A stretch of DNA of 64,000 nt from Kordia antarctica (GTDB lineage Bacteria; Bacteroidota; Bacteroidia; Flavobacteriales; Flavobacteriaceae). The stretch is taken from positions 1,612,001 to 1,676,000 of the forward strand of contig NZ_CP019288.1 of NCBI RefSeq assembly GCF_009901525.1. Direction: 5' to 3'. Position 1 is the first letter of the stretch, and each line of letters starts with the position of its first letter. Below the pieces are notes generated by a model. That model searched no databases. It had not been told where the DNA came from and saw only the letters and a list, made by a program, of their open reading frames with translations. Below are positions 19,291-27,444 of the stretch, in pieces. A program made the translations under genes and the position numbers.

Positions 19291-19938
19291 TTACGGCGCC
19301 AAACGCTCAATTTTCCATGAATAATCTGTTTGCAATTGGTAGCGCATTCTATCGTGTAATCGATTGGCTCTTCCTTGCCAAAATTCTATTTCTTGCGGTT
19401 TTACAATATATCCGCCCCAATTTTCAGGGCGCAAAATTTCTTTGCCTTCGTATTCGTTTTCTAGCTTTTTTAGTTTTTGTTCTATAAATGCTCTTGACGG
19501 AATTACGCTACTTTGGTTTGAAACCAATGCGCCTAATTGACTTCCGCGTGGACGCGATTCAAAATAACCATCAGATAGATTTTCGGCTATTTTTTCAACC
19601 TTTCCTTTGATGATGATTTGTCGTTCCATTGCTGGCCAGAAAAACGAAATACAAACATTTGGATTTTCTGCTATTGCCAATCCTTTTTCGCTTGTATAAT
19701 TTGAATAAAAGATGAATCCTTCAAATGTGTACTTTTTTAATAATACGACTCTACTTTTAGGAAAGCCATCAAAACCAAGTGTACTAATTGTCATTGCGTT
19801 GACTTCTGCAACCATTTCAGATTTTTCTACTTCGTAAAACCATTTTTGAAACATTTCAATCGGATTTTCTAAGCAGTTTTCTTCTAGCAATTCACTTTTT
19901 TCATATGATTTTCTGTAATCACTTAAATCTTGTTTCAT
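19291..19938 (-). CDS. pdxH: Pyridoxamine 5'-phosphate oxidase
   Basis: This 215-residue FMN flavoenzyme oxidises pyridoxine or pyridoxamine 5'-phosphate to PLP. FMN-binding signatures are visible: PKSRVVLLKKYTFEGFIFYS, SFFWPAMERQIIIKGKVEK and the C-terminal EIEFWQGRANRLHDRMRY, the last being the PdxH family signature. FESRPRGSQLGALVSNQSS carries the substrate-contacting Arg and Ser residues. It lies 16 bases upstream of sixA on the same strand, so it may head the polyphosphate transcription unit, though no functional link is known. Confidence 0.96.
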   Translation of the reverse strand: MKQDLSDYRKSYEKSELLEENCLENPIEMFQKWFYEVEKSEMVAEVNAMTISTLGFDGFPKSRVVLLKKYTFEGFIFYSNYTSEKGLAIAENPNVCISFFWPAMERQIIIKGKVEKIAENLSDGYFESRPRGSQLGALVSNQSSVIPSRAFIEQKLKKLENEYEGKEILRPENWGGYIVKPQEIEFWQGRANRLHDRMRYQLQTDYSWKIERLAP

Positions 19939-20071
19939 TCGTTTGCATTAACTCGCTTTTCCAGCATTTTATAGTGCATGCAATTTACAGATTTTCATTC
20001 GTTTATTGAAGTAAAACGAATGTCTTTTACGGGAAGTTTTAGTAAAGTTGTTAAAAGTTGAAAAACAAAAA

Positions 20072-20095
20072 AAGGGACAACCGAAGTTATCCCTT
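20072..20095 (-). terminator. UUCG-capped terminator after the first lanthipeptide-like gene
   Basis: On the minus strand AAGGGATAAC, TTCG and GTTGTCCCTT form a 10-bp stem with a UUCG tetraloop and one G-T pair, followed by a T-rich run. It lies 24 bases after the stop of the 44-aa peptide gene and supports that short ORF as a real transcribed gene. Confidence 0.9.
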
Positions 20096-20119
20096 TTTCT
20101 ATTCTGAAGTTATGCTTCT

Positions 20120-20254
20120 TTATTTGATCTCACATTGGTCAATACATCCGGTTTTATGATCTTCAGTAAATAATCCACCTTTAATTTTTGTGATTTCAAA
20201 ATTAGAAACTACTTTTTTGTTTAATGTTAAGTTTTTGAATTCTCTTTTTTTCAT
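20120..20254 (-). CDS. Class I lanthipeptide-like precursor, 44 aa
   Basis: This short ORF on the minus strand encodes a leader MKKREFKNLTLNKKVVSNFE followed by ITKIKGG and a short core ending TGCIDQCEIK. The LTLNKKxVSN leader and the KGG site are the hallmark of Bacteroidota class I lanthipeptide precursors. The core has two Cys and two Thr but no Ser, so dehydration is possible only at Thr. A conserved leader motif lies upstream and a strong terminator downstream. No LanB/LanC enzymes are in the window; they would have to be supplied from elsewhere in the genome. Confidence 0.75.
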   Translation of the reverse strand: MKKREFKNLTLNKKVVSNFEITKIKGGLFTEDHKTGCIDQCEIK

Positions 20255-20270
20255 GATATTAGAATTTTAT

Positions 20271-20298
20271 AATGCCTACGTTTTTATAGGTTTTCGGC
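20271..20298 (-). promoter_or_regulatory. Conserved 5' leader motif, copy 1
   Basis: On the minus strand the sequence GCCGAAAACCTATAAAAA, then CGTAGGCATT, lies 17 bases before the ATG of the 44-aa precursor. It matches the leaders at 21061-21089 and 29724-29747. CCTA and TAGG can pair, so a small hairpin or a regulator site is possible. The role is inferred from conservation only. Confidence 0.5.
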
Positions 20299-20389
20299 AA
20301 CACCTTTCAATCAATTGATGTACCCAAAGTATCACGATTTTTATGTGAAAAAAAACATGTTTAACGTAAATTAGATGATTTAAGGTAGT

Positions 20390-20844
20390 ATTCACTTTTA
20401 ATTGAAAACTACTGATTTCACAAACCTTTGCAGCGTTATTTATACTAATTAGCGTGAGTTCGACATAAGTTTACTCAAATAAAATTTTGAACATATTTTT
20501 AAAATAAGTACTATGTATTTGATTTTCATTTTGTTATTTTCGTTTTCTTTGCTCGCACAAAGAATACTGAATCAAGTTCAGCACAGGCGTCAACAAAAGA
20601 AAGTGCGATTTTAGTTCGTGTGATTTCTATTTTATATTTTGGAACTCATGAATCTTCGATTTCCAGAGGTATTTTTAGTTTTTCTTTTTGAAAAAAACTA
20701 AAACCGCATGAATTTTTCTAAATTTCCTCCAAGGATTCGAAAATTCTTAATGAAAAACCCCTGCTATACTGCGGAAAAGACAAAAAAAACATTCTGAAGT
20801 TTTATATCGAACTCAGGCTAATTATTATTCACAATTTGACATAA
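20390..20844. other. Gene-free remnant region with a nested palindrome
   Basis: No intact gene is visible. A plus-strand ORF at 20514-20615 begins with a signal-peptide-like stretch (MYLIFILLFSFSLLAQ) but stops after 33 codons, within a copy of the dispersed CTGAATCAAGTTCAG element, and may be a decayed exported protein. Positions 20650-20746 form a nested imperfect palindrome: outer arms GAATCTTCGATTTCC and its approximate complement near 20730, with an inner hairpin TTTTTAGTTTTT/AAAAAACTAAAA. It looks like a small non-autonomous repeat. Confidence 0.5.
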
Positions 20845-20845
20845 A

Positions 20846-20870
20846 AAAAGGAGCGATAATCGCTCCTTTT
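20846..20870. terminator. Bidirectional terminator after the second lanthipeptide-like gene
   Basis: AAAAGGAGCGA, TAA and TCGCTCCTTTT form an 11-bp perfect stem with flanking A and T runs. It lies 20 bases after the stop of the 51-aa precursor gene on the minus strand. Confidence 0.9.
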
Positions 20871-20889
20871 GATATTATTTTTGTTCGTA

Positions 20890-21045
20890 TTAGTAACATT
20901 GTTGATTTCCACATCTACTGTACAATGCGGTTTGCGTACATGTTGGTGTGCATGAATAGTGTTGTCCACCTTTCACTTCGTTTACGTCTAAAGTTGATAC
21001 TTTCTTCTTGTTTAATGCTAATTTTAAAGTTCTTGATTTTTTCAT
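20890..21045 (-). CDS. Class I lanthipeptide-like precursor, 51 aa
   Basis: The leader MKKSRTLKLALNKKKVSTLD continues with VNEVKGG, closely matching the LxLNKKxVSxL leader type of Bacteroidota class I lanthipeptides. The core, QHYSCTPTCTQTALYSRCG plus NQQCY, has four Cys and several Ser/Thr at spacings compatible with thioether rings. The gene has its own leader motif (21061-21089) and its own terminator. Together with the genes at 20120 and 21211 it forms a family of three separate transcription units with a shared leader and different cores. A dehydratase and a cyclase are absent from the window. Confidence 0.8.
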   Translation of the reverse strand: MKKSRTLKLALNKKKVSTLDVNEVKGGQHYSCTPTCTQTALYSRCGNQQCY

Positions 21046-21060
21046 GGTTATAAGTTAACT

Positions 21061-21089
21061 AATGCCTACAATTTATAAAGGCTTTCGGC
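21061..21089 (-). promoter_or_regulatory. Conserved 5' leader motif, copy 2
   Basis: On the minus strand GCCGAAAGCCTTTATAAAT, then TGTAGGCATT, lies 16 bases before the ATG of the 51-aa precursor and matches copy 1 base for base over most of its length. Complementary GCCT and AGGC could form a hairpin around the A/T-rich centre. Confidence 0.55.
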
Positions 21090-21210
21090 TTTTCCTTTTC
21101 AATTTTTTAGGTAAAACTGATAATGTAAGTTATAAAATAAACATGAGTGTAAGAAAATATAGTTCCTCAAATTAAGTAATTTAAGGCACTAATATTAAGA
21201 TGCTTGACAT

Positions 21211-21369
21211 TTATTTTATTGCATAACAAACACCATTTCTATCTGGTGCTTCTGACATAGGAGGAGATACTGGATCTGTTCCGCCTTTTATTTCTGAGGT
21301 AAACATATCGGTTATTTTTGCGATATCAATTTTAGTTAATTGTAATTTTTTGATTTGATTTTTTTTCAT
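21211..21369 (-). CDS. GG-leader peptide precursor, 52 aa
   Basis: The leader MKKNQIKKLQLTKIDIAKIT and DMFTSEIKGG are followed by the 22-residue core TDPVSPPMSEAPDRNGVCYA plus IK. The leader is related to, but more diverged than, those of its two neighbours (LQLTK in place of LxLNKK). The core has a single Cys, so it probably does not form several thioether rings. The gene lies between the AraC-type regulator and the other two precursors on the same strand. The leader motif upstream is only weakly preserved. Confidence 0.65.
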   Translation of the reverse strand: MKKNQIKKLQLTKIDIAKITDMFTSEIKGGTDPVSPPMSEAPDRNGVCYAIK

Positions 21370-21489
21370 GATTGTAAAGTTTTATTGATTAATTAATTTC
21401 TGAAAGCTATCGAATATGATTAATTAATTTAGTGTCAGCAACCTTAAATCAGCTAATTTAAGGCATGAAAATTATTAATACAAGTAATG

Positions 21490-23214
21490 TTAAGCATTGT
21501 GTTTATTGTGTTTGGCCAATTCTTTTATATAATAAGAAGGATAAATACCCGTAGCTTTTTTGAAGTGTTTGGTAAATGATTCTGGACTCTTGTAACCAAC
21601 TTCAAATGCAATATGTTTAATTGCATATTTACGAAATTGAGTATCAGTTTTCAATCGATCTATTGTATAATTTATTCGTAATCCGTTGAGGTATTGGTAA
21701 AAAGTTTTTTCCTTATATTGTTTTATTATTTGCGTTAGATAGGTTGTATTTGTTTTTGCCTTTTTTGCCATATTTGCCAACGAGCAAGAAGATTCTAAAA
21801 AATATCCTTGTGCTTCAATTTTCTCTAATCGTTTTAAAACTTGTGTTACTTTTTCATCTTTTATGATAATTTCTTTTGGTTTTTGAATGGTTTCATTTGC
21901 TTTTGCATCCTGCTTTTGAATGAGTTTTTCAAAAATTTCTTTATTCTTTTTTGCCTCACTTCTGTAATGAAATAATAAGTATAACAAAGTCAAACAAAGC
22001 AATCCAATGATTATTGAAATTCCTTTGTATCTGAATAATGTTCGCTCATTTGTAACCAAAACTGTTTTGATGAATTTATTGTTGATATTTAATTCGCTAT
22101 CGTGTAGTGCTTTTGCGATTTCATTATTTTCTTTATTTTTAATTCTGTTCAGTACATTTCGCTTGGTTTCATAAAAACTTGATTTCTCATAATTTTCAGA
22201 AGCTAAATGACATTTAGACAATAAGTCGTACATGTCTTCTAAATAAATTGGATTAAACCCTTTACTGTCTAGTTTTTCAGCTTGATTAATGATCGAAGTT
22301 ACCTCATCAAAATATCCAATAGCCGTTTCATATTGTTGCAATTTGTAATAACATCTTCCAATATTAAAGAGTGTTTCAGACAAACGTTCATCATTTTTTA
22401 TAGCTTCTATATATATTCTAGCGGAATCTAAATATTGTAATCCTTTTGAGTATTCATTTTTTAGATAATATGCAACGCCAAAATCGTGATGAAAAAAACT
22501 CTCGCCAGTTTTGTCATTAATTGATTTACTGATTTTATATCCTTTTTCAGTGTAATATATAGCAGAATCTGGTTGATGTAGTTTTAAATACGTTCCGCCC
22601 ATTCCCATCAAAATTCTAGCTACATTACTTTCTTTTATATCTATATGTTGTGTTTGTTTATAGGCAACTTTGTACATTTCTAATGCTTGTTCAAATCGTT
22701 CAGCATTGCGCATGAGTTTCGCCATATTTATAGAAGACAAAATCAACTCTTTTTTAGTGTTTTTAGCGGATGCATCTTCATACACTTTTGTGTAGTAAGT
22801 CATTGCAATGTCACTCTTATCAGCTAATGCATACACATTTCCTATTCGCAAGAGGAATAAATTTTTTAATGGTAAATCTTTGATATCCTTTATCAAATTT
22901 ACGCCACTTACGAGTGTATCTAGTGCATTATTGAATTCCCCTTTTTTAGTTAGTAAAACGCCTTTTTGCAAGTATAATTCTGCTTTTAAAAGCATATTAT
23001 CAGTTCTTGTAGCTTTTATTAATAATGTGTCAATATCAATTTCTGCTTTGTGCAAATCTTCATCTATAATATTATAGATTCTTGATAAACGTTTTGAATC
23101 TTCATCAGAAATAGTTTTCAGTGTTTCTTGTTTTTCACATTTCCACAAACAAAAAAGCATAGCAATTCCAATAGTAATTCTCAGAATTCTATACATATTC
23201 GTACTTGACATCAT
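21490..23214 (-). CDS. TPR sensor with transmembrane segment and AraC-type HTH
   Basis: This 574-residue one-piece regulator has an N-terminal hydrophobic segment (RITIGIAMLFCLWKC) that could be a signal anchor or lipobox. About ten TPR helices pairs follow (for example SNVARILMGMGGTYLKLHQP and LSETLFNIGRCYYKLQQYET). A transmembrane helix, GISIIIGLLCLTLLYLLFHY, lies near residue 400. The C terminus is an AraC-type double helix-turn-helix (AKTNTTYLTQIIKQYKEKTF, then KHIAFEVGYKSPESFTKHFK). The layout suggests that a periplasmic TPR domain senses a signal and the cytoplasmic HTH binds DNA. It lies directly upstream of three precursor genes on the same strand, which are plausible targets. Confidence 0.85.
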   Translation of the reverse strand: MMSSTNMYRILRITIGIAMLFCLWKCEKQETLKTISDEDSKRLSRIYNIIDEDLHKAEIDIDTLLIKATRTDNMLLKAELYLQKGVLLTKKGEFNNALDTLVSGVNLIKDIKDLPLKNLFLLRIGNVYALADKSDIAMTYYTKVYEDASAKNTKKELILSSINMAKLMRNAERFEQALEMYKVAYKQTQHIDIKESNVARILMGMGGTYLKLHQPDSAIYYTEKGYKISKSINDKTGESFFHHDFGVAYYLKNEYSKGLQYLDSARIYIEAIKNDERLSETLFNIGRCYYKLQQYETAIGYFDEVTSIINQAEKLDSKGFNPIYLEDMYDLLSKCHLASENYEKSSFYETKRNVLNRIKNKENNEIAKALHDSELNINNKFIKTVLVTNERTLFRYKGISIIIGLLCLTLLYLLFHYRSEAKKNKEIFEKLIQKQDAKANETIQKPKEIIIKDEKVTQVLKRLEKIEAQGYFLESSCSLANMAKKAKTNTTYLTQIIKQYKEKTFYQYLNGLRINYTIDRLKTDTQFRKYAIKHIAFEVGYKSPESFTKHFKKATGIYPSYYIKELAKHNKHNA

Positions 23215-23229
23215 ATTTGTTTTAATTAA

Positions 23230-24138
23230 TTAATTAAACTCAAACACTTTTCCGTCGTCTGCTAATACTACATTTTCAAATACGGTTTCGGCTTCTTCCT
23301 TAAATTCGTTGAAACCGTCATAACGTGTTGAAAAATGACCGAGTATTAACTGACCAACGTTTGCTTCTTTGGCAATCATTGCTGCCTGTTTTGCGGTTGT
23401 ATGCTTGGTTTTAGTAGCTAATTGATCATGTTTGTCAAGGAACGTAGCTTCGTGATATAAAACATCTACGTATTTGATTTGATCAATTATTTGAGGGAAA
23501 TATACTGTATCGCTACAAAAAGCGTATCCTTTCGGCTTTGGAGGATCAAAAGTAAGTTTTTCATTTGATATGATTTCGCCAGAATCGAGCGTAATATCTT
23601 TACCTTTCTTTATATTTTGATAGTAACATTTTTCAATTTCGAAATTGAGAACTGCATTGATGTTTAGTTTGCGCTCTTTTTCTTTTTCTTTGAATAAAAA
23701 ACCATTCGTATACACACGATGATCTAACGGAATTGTTGTCACCGTAACTTTTTCATCTTCAAAAACAAGCTCTGATTCTTTACTTTCTAATTCGTGAAAA
23801 CAAAGCGTATAACTCGTCCAAGATTTTGTGAGTTTTAATTGTAATAAGGTTAATTCTTTGAGTCCTTTTGGACCGTAAATATGCAAATCCGTATTTCTTC
23901 CCAACAACATAAACGTGGAGATCAATCCTATGAGTCCGTAGAAATGATCTCCATGTAAATGTGAGATGAATATATGTTTGATTCGCGCAAATTTGACTTT
24001 GCTTCTTCGAAGTTGCACTTGTGTTCCTTCACCACAATCTATGAGAAAAATATGGTTTCTAATTTCTAGAATTTGCGCTGTCGGATTTGTATGTTTTGTT
24101 GGTGTTGCTGCGTAACAGCCCAATATGGTTAATTTCAT
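23230..24138 (-). CDS. rnz: Ribonuclease Z
   Basis: This metallo-beta-lactamase-fold endonuclease (302 residues) processes the 3' ends of tRNA precursors. Zinc ligands are in the HxHxDH motif FISHLHGDHFYGLIGL. The fold's other motifs are IDCGEGTQVQLRR, YAFCSDTVYF, DVLYHEATFLDKH and LILGHFSTRYD. The length is that of short-form RNase Z. The next gene on the strand (110 aa, at 24162) is 23 bases upstream, so they share a transcript. Confidence 0.95.
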   Translation of the reverse strand: MKLTILGCYAATPTKHTNPTAQILEIRNHIFLIDCGEGTQVQLRRSKVKFARIKHIFISHLHGDHFYGLIGLISTFMLLGRNTDLHIYGPKGLKELTLLQLKLTKSWTSYTLCFHELESKESELVFEDEKVTVTTIPLDHRVYTNGFLFKEKEKERKLNINAVLNFEIEKCYYQNIKKGKDITLDSGEIISNEKLTFDPPKPKGYAFCSDTVYFPQIIDQIKYVDVLYHEATFLDKHDQLATKTKHTTAKQAAMIAKEANVGQLILGHFSTRYDGFNEFKEEAETVFENVVLADDGKVFEFN

Positions 24139-24161
24139 TTAGTTTTATTAATCGTTGAAAG

Positions 24162-24494
24162 CTAGAAACCTAAATCGCGTTCTATTTCTTCCATTTCAAT
24201 AATATCAAAAGCTTCTTGAAGTGTTGGCACTGTCATGATGGCTTCTGGTAAATCATCGGTATTAATTTTATTAGTTACAATGACGAACGAACGTTTTGCT
24301 GCTCGATGTATTTTGGAAAGTTGTAAAAATTCTACCAAATCACTTTTAGTCAATTTACCAAATGAAAACAGGTTTACAATGATGTTATCATTCTGCATTT
24401 CCTTGTAACGCGCATTAATTTTTTTCACAAGTTCCACGGTGTCAACAGATTCTTGTGTTATGATTAAAATATTTTCTTGTTTGTCTAAAATCAT
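24162..24494 (-). CDS. Small STAS-like protein next to rnz
   Basis: This 110-residue protein begins MILDKQENILIITQESVDTV and alternates beta strands and helices (NDNIIVNLFSFGKL, RAAKRSFVIVTN). The pattern fits a compact STAS-like or anti-sigma-antagonist-like fold. No catalytic residues are visible. In flavobacterial genomes such a gene commonly precedes rnz and is sometimes mislabelled ribonuclease Z; that is from memory. Its function is unknown. The C terminus is acidic (IIEMEEIERDLGF). Confidence 0.6.
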   Translation of the reverse strand: MILDKQENILIITQESVDTVELVKKINARYKEMQNDNIIVNLFSFGKLTKSDLVEFLQLSKIHRAAKRSFVIVTNKINTDDLPEAIMTVPTLQEAFDIIEMEEIERDLGF

Positions 24495-24656
24495 AGGTTA
24501 AAAGTTTAGAGGGTTTTTAGGTAGTTTTTTTAAGTTCTATCTACAATTTACAAAATTTCCTTGATAGTAGTGTTGTTAAAATAGGTTTAACGCTATTTTA
24601 ATATACTGAACGCATCTTGACATTTTCTATTTCCTAAAAAATGGCAAAAATGTATG

Positions 24657-25586
24657 TTACTGTTTTATTTTAGAAGCTAATAAATAAATAACTGCCATAC
24701 GAACTGCAACTCCATTTTCAACCTGATTTAGAATGATAGATTGTTTGGAATCAGCAACGTCGCTTGTAATTTCCACACCTCTATTTATTGGGCCGGGATG
24801 CATGATTACAATTTCTTTGTCAAGCGAATCTAATAAGGTTTTTGTAACTCCGTATTGCTGAGCGTATTCTCGCGTAGACGGAAAATAACTAATGTCCATA
24901 CGTTCGTTTTGCACGCGAAGCATGTTTGCTACATCGCACCATTCTAGTGCTTTTCGCAAATCAGTTTCTACTTTGACACCTAAACTTTCAATGTATTTTG
25001 GCAATAATGTTTTTGGTCCGCACACTTTCACATTTGCGCCTTGTAATTTGAGTGCAAATATGTTTGATAAGGCAACTCTACTATGTAAAATATCGCCCAC
25101 AATTACCACATTTTTTCCAGCAACATCGCCAAGTCGTTCACGAATAGAATACGAATCTAACAATGCTTGTGTTGGATGTTCGTGTGCGCCATCGCCAGCA
25201 TTTATGATACTTGCGCTTACATTTTTGGATAGAAATACGCCAGCGCCAGGATTTGGATGTCGCATGACAATCATATCTACTTTCATAGATAGAATATTAT
25301 TTACCGTATCAATTAAAGTTTCTCCTTTTTTCACAGACGATTGCGAAGCAGAAAAGTTAATGACATCTGCGGACAATCGTTTTTCTGCCAATTCAAACGA
25401 AAGTTTTGTACGTGTACTGTTTTCAAAAAATAGATTGGCAATTGTGATATCTCGTAAAGATGGTACTTTTTTTATAGGACGATTGATCACTTCTTTAAAC
25501 TGATCTGCCGTTTCAAAAATGAGTTGTATATCTTCTTCTTTGAGATATTTTATTCCTAGTAAGTGATTGACACTCAGTTCGCTCAT
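24657..25586 (-). CDS. pyrB: Aspartate carbamoyltransferase catalytic subunit
   Basis: This 309-residue enzyme makes carbamoyl aspartate in pyrimidine synthesis. The carbamoyl phosphate signature is ANLFFENSTRTKLSFELAEK. The active-site Lys/Ser loop is INFSASQSSVKKGETLIDTV, and the aspartate-binding region includes VRHPNPG-type and HPGPINRGVEI segments. GDGAHEHPTQALLDSYSI and VIVGDILHSRVALSN are further family landmarks. No PyrI regulatory subunit is adjacent. Its start lies two bases after the pyrR stop on the minus strand. Confidence 0.97.
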   Translation of the reverse strand: MSELSVNHLLGIKYLKEEDIQLIFETADQFKEVINRPIKKVPSLRDITIANLFFENSTRTKLSFELAEKRLSADVINFSASQSSVKKGETLIDTVNNILSMKVDMIVMRHPNPGAGVFLSKNVSASIINAGDGAHEHPTQALLDSYSIRERLGDVAGKNVVIVGDILHSRVALSNIFALKLQGANVKVCGPKTLLPKYIESLGVKVETDLRKALEWCDVANMLRVQNERMDISYFPSTREYAQQYGVTKTLLDSLDKEIVIMHPGPINRGVEITSDVADSKQSIILNQVENGVAVRMAVIYLLASKIKQ

Positions 25587-25588
25587 TT

Positions 25589-26140
25589 CTAATTGTCTTT
25601 TTCTTGGTTTATAAGATATATCATGTCTTCGCCGTCATTTTCCAACCAATTCACTTTTACTTTCTCCTTGTTGATTGCGTCTACTTGTCGTCCACGATAA
25701 TTTGGCTGAATTGGTAAATGTCTGCTAAAACGTCTGTCTATTAATACTAATAATTCTATTTCGTCTGGTCTTCCAAAGGATTGAATTGCAGTTAATGCGG
25801 CGCGAATACTTCTTCCTGTATATAAAACATCGTCGATGAAAACAACTTTTTTATTTTCTACGACAAAGTCGATATTCGTTTTATTTGCTTCAAGTATTTT
25901 TTCGCTTCGGCGGAAATCGTCTCGGTAAAAAGTGATGTCGAGATAGCCTAATTCTATGTTTTTTACTTCATATTCATCACGTAAAATACTGGTTAAGCGT
26001 TCCGCTAGATAAATTCCTCTAGGTTGAATTCCTATCAATACGGTATTTGAAAAATCAAGATGTTTTTCGATAAGCTGACATGCCAATCGATGAAGAATAA
26101 TTCCGATCTCTTTTGAGTTCAATAAGATTTTTTGACTCAT
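25589..26140 (-). CDS. pyrR: PyrR uracil phosphoribosyltransferase/attenuator
   Basis: I start this 183-residue phosphoribosyltransferase at the ATG at 26140 (MSQKILLNSKEIGIILHRLA), because the ten codons upstream do not fit the family. The PRPP loop is VVFIDDVLYTGRSIRAALTA, and IGIQPRGIYLAERL supplies the substrate-binding region. PyrR proteins bind uridine nucleotides, have uracil phosphoribosyltransferase activity and attenuate pyr operons in many bacteria. It is directly upstream of pyrB on the minus strand, the expected pyrRB order. I saw no clear attenuator between them. Confidence 0.93.
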   Translation of the reverse strand: MSQKILLNSKEIGIILHRLACQLIEKHLDFSNTVLIGIQPRGIYLAERLTSILRDEYEVKNIELGYLDITFYRDDFRRSEKILEANKTNIDFVVENKKVVFIDDVLYTGRSIRAALTAIQSFGRPDEIELLVLIDRRFSRHLPIQPNYRGRQVDAINKEKVKVNWLENDGEDMIYLINQEKDN

Positions 26141-26209
26141 AGTTAACTCCAAATAGTGTTTGGAATACAAAAGTACAGATTTTTTGAACAGTATTTCAAA
26201 CTTACAATA

Positions 26210-27277
26210 CTATTTTTGTAGCTTATAGTATTCTATTGCTTTTTGTTTGAGTGGATTTACACTCCATTCTGACCATTCATTTGTATACGGATTGTATCCA
26301 CATTTTAGTGGTTTTGAATACTCATCTTCGGGGTTTTCGGTATATGCTCTACAATCGGTACAAACGTATCTGAATTCACAATCTTTACAAATATCAATTT
26401 GATCTTTGGTAATATTCCAATATTTTTTGAAGTCTTTTTGGTGTAACGCTTCTTGTAACGTTGTATTTTCAATGTTTCCAAAACTTTGCGGCATTGATGG
26501 ACAGTTTTTGATATTGCCGTTTGCATCTATTGAGATTTTGCGGTTTAAGCAGGAATTATGTTTTTGTGATTCTGTGAACAAAGGTAAATTGACTGTGAAA
26601 AAATCTTTATGAATTATACCGCAATGTGTCTGTGAATTGATATTTTGTTTTGTAAAAAATAAAAAAGCCTGGTCATTAATTTCACTAGGAATAACTTCAT
26701 CTTTTTCTGCGCTATGAACAATCAATCTCAGTAATCGAGAATGATAATCTACAAAATTTATAAGCGTATCCTTTTCTAAGAACTTACTGTATTTTATATA
26801 ACATTCTACACCAATTATTGAAGAGCATGATTTTTCTAAGAATTGTAAAATTTCTTCTAAGTAATCCATATTTACTAAGTCATAAAATCGTAATTGCAAC
26901 GAATTGCAACTAAAATTATTGAGTTCTTGTAAAAATTTAAACAAGTCATATGTACTTATTGCATCTATATCTGCAATTGCGTTGGTAACTTGATCAGGAG
27001 ATTCCCATTCCATAGATAATTTTGGAAACCATTGTGGTTCTTCTGCTAAAAAAACAAATTCATTGGCAATCAAAAAAGCAATATATTCATCAACAGTATC
27101 ATAATCTTCTTCTTTGTAAAATGTCTTAATTTCTGCAACACTTTTCCCGTTATGAGTTGTTAGAATTTCATATAAAGTATTCGGAATAAGTTTTATACGA
27201 TTTCGTTGAAGATCGCAAATGGTAGCGCGCGAATGCCCTTTTACAGGAACACAATTTTCAAATCTTACTAATTTCAT
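26210..27277 (-). CDS. gwsS: Grasp-with-spasm SPASM-domain peptide maturase
   Basis: This SPASM-domain protein has about 355 residues. I place the start at 27277 (MKLVRFENCVPVKGHSRATI), where ATGA overlaps the stop of the 56-aa gene. The C-terminal half carries the SPASM cysteines: HNSCLNRKISIDANG, NIKNCPSMP, DICKDCEFRYVCTDCRAYTE and LKCGYNP. The N-terminal half lacks the radical SAM CxxxCxxC, which is known for this family and not a mutation. Together with the ATP-grasp gene next to it, it defines a grasp-with-spasm cluster, which modifies a small precursor peptide. The chemistry it performs is not shown by sequence. Confidence 0.85.
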   Translation of the reverse strand: MKLVRFENCVPVKGHSRATICDLQRNRIKLIPNTLYEILTTHNGKSVAEIKTFYKEEDYDTVDEYIAFLIANEFVFLAEEPQWFPKLSMEWESPDQVTNAIADIDAISTYDLFKFLQELNNFSCNSLQLRFYDLVNMDYLEEILQFLEKSCSSIIGVECYIKYSKFLEKDTLINFVDYHSRLLRLIVHSAEKDEVIPSEINDQAFLFFTKQNINSQTHCGIIHKDFFTVNLPLFTESQKHNSCLNRKISIDANGNIKNCPSMPQSFGNIENTTLQEALHQKDFKKYWNITKDQIDICKDCEFRYVCTDCRAYTENPEDEYSKPLKCGYNPYTNEWSEWSVNPLKQKAIEYYKLQK

Positions 27278-27444
27278 ATCGGAAGAAGTATTTTTGAAAT
27301 TGGTTTCCAATGTGCAGTTGTCATAGCTTCTCTTTTTGTGTTATGTATTTCAGTTGTACATCTTTGTAACAGAGTTCCTTCTTTTACAAAAGATTCACTC
27401 TGAATAGCTAATTGATGACTGGCAGGAAATTTTGTTTTTTTCAT
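27274..27444 (-). CDS. 56-aa protein between the two maturase genes
   Basis: This short ORF exactly fills the gap between gwsG and gwsS: its ATG overlaps the gwsG stop (TAATG) and its TGA overlaps the gwsS start (ATGA). The protein begins MKKTKFPASHQLAIQSESFV, is basic, and has one Cys (LLQRCTTEIHNT). It ends WKPISKILLPI. It has no GG leader and no recognised domain. The double overlap argues for real, coupled translation. It could be a small adaptor, a leader-binding protein or an immunity factor; none of these is shown. Confidence 0.6.
   Translation of the reverse strand: MKKTKFPASHQLAIQSESFVKEGTLLQRCTTEIHNTKREAMTTAHWKPISKILLPI

Noticed and set aside
26210-27277. Broken radical SAM enzyme (missing CxxxCxxC)
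   Set aside because: Absence of the motif is normal in the SPASM partner of grasp-with-spasm systems; the SPASM cysteines are intact.
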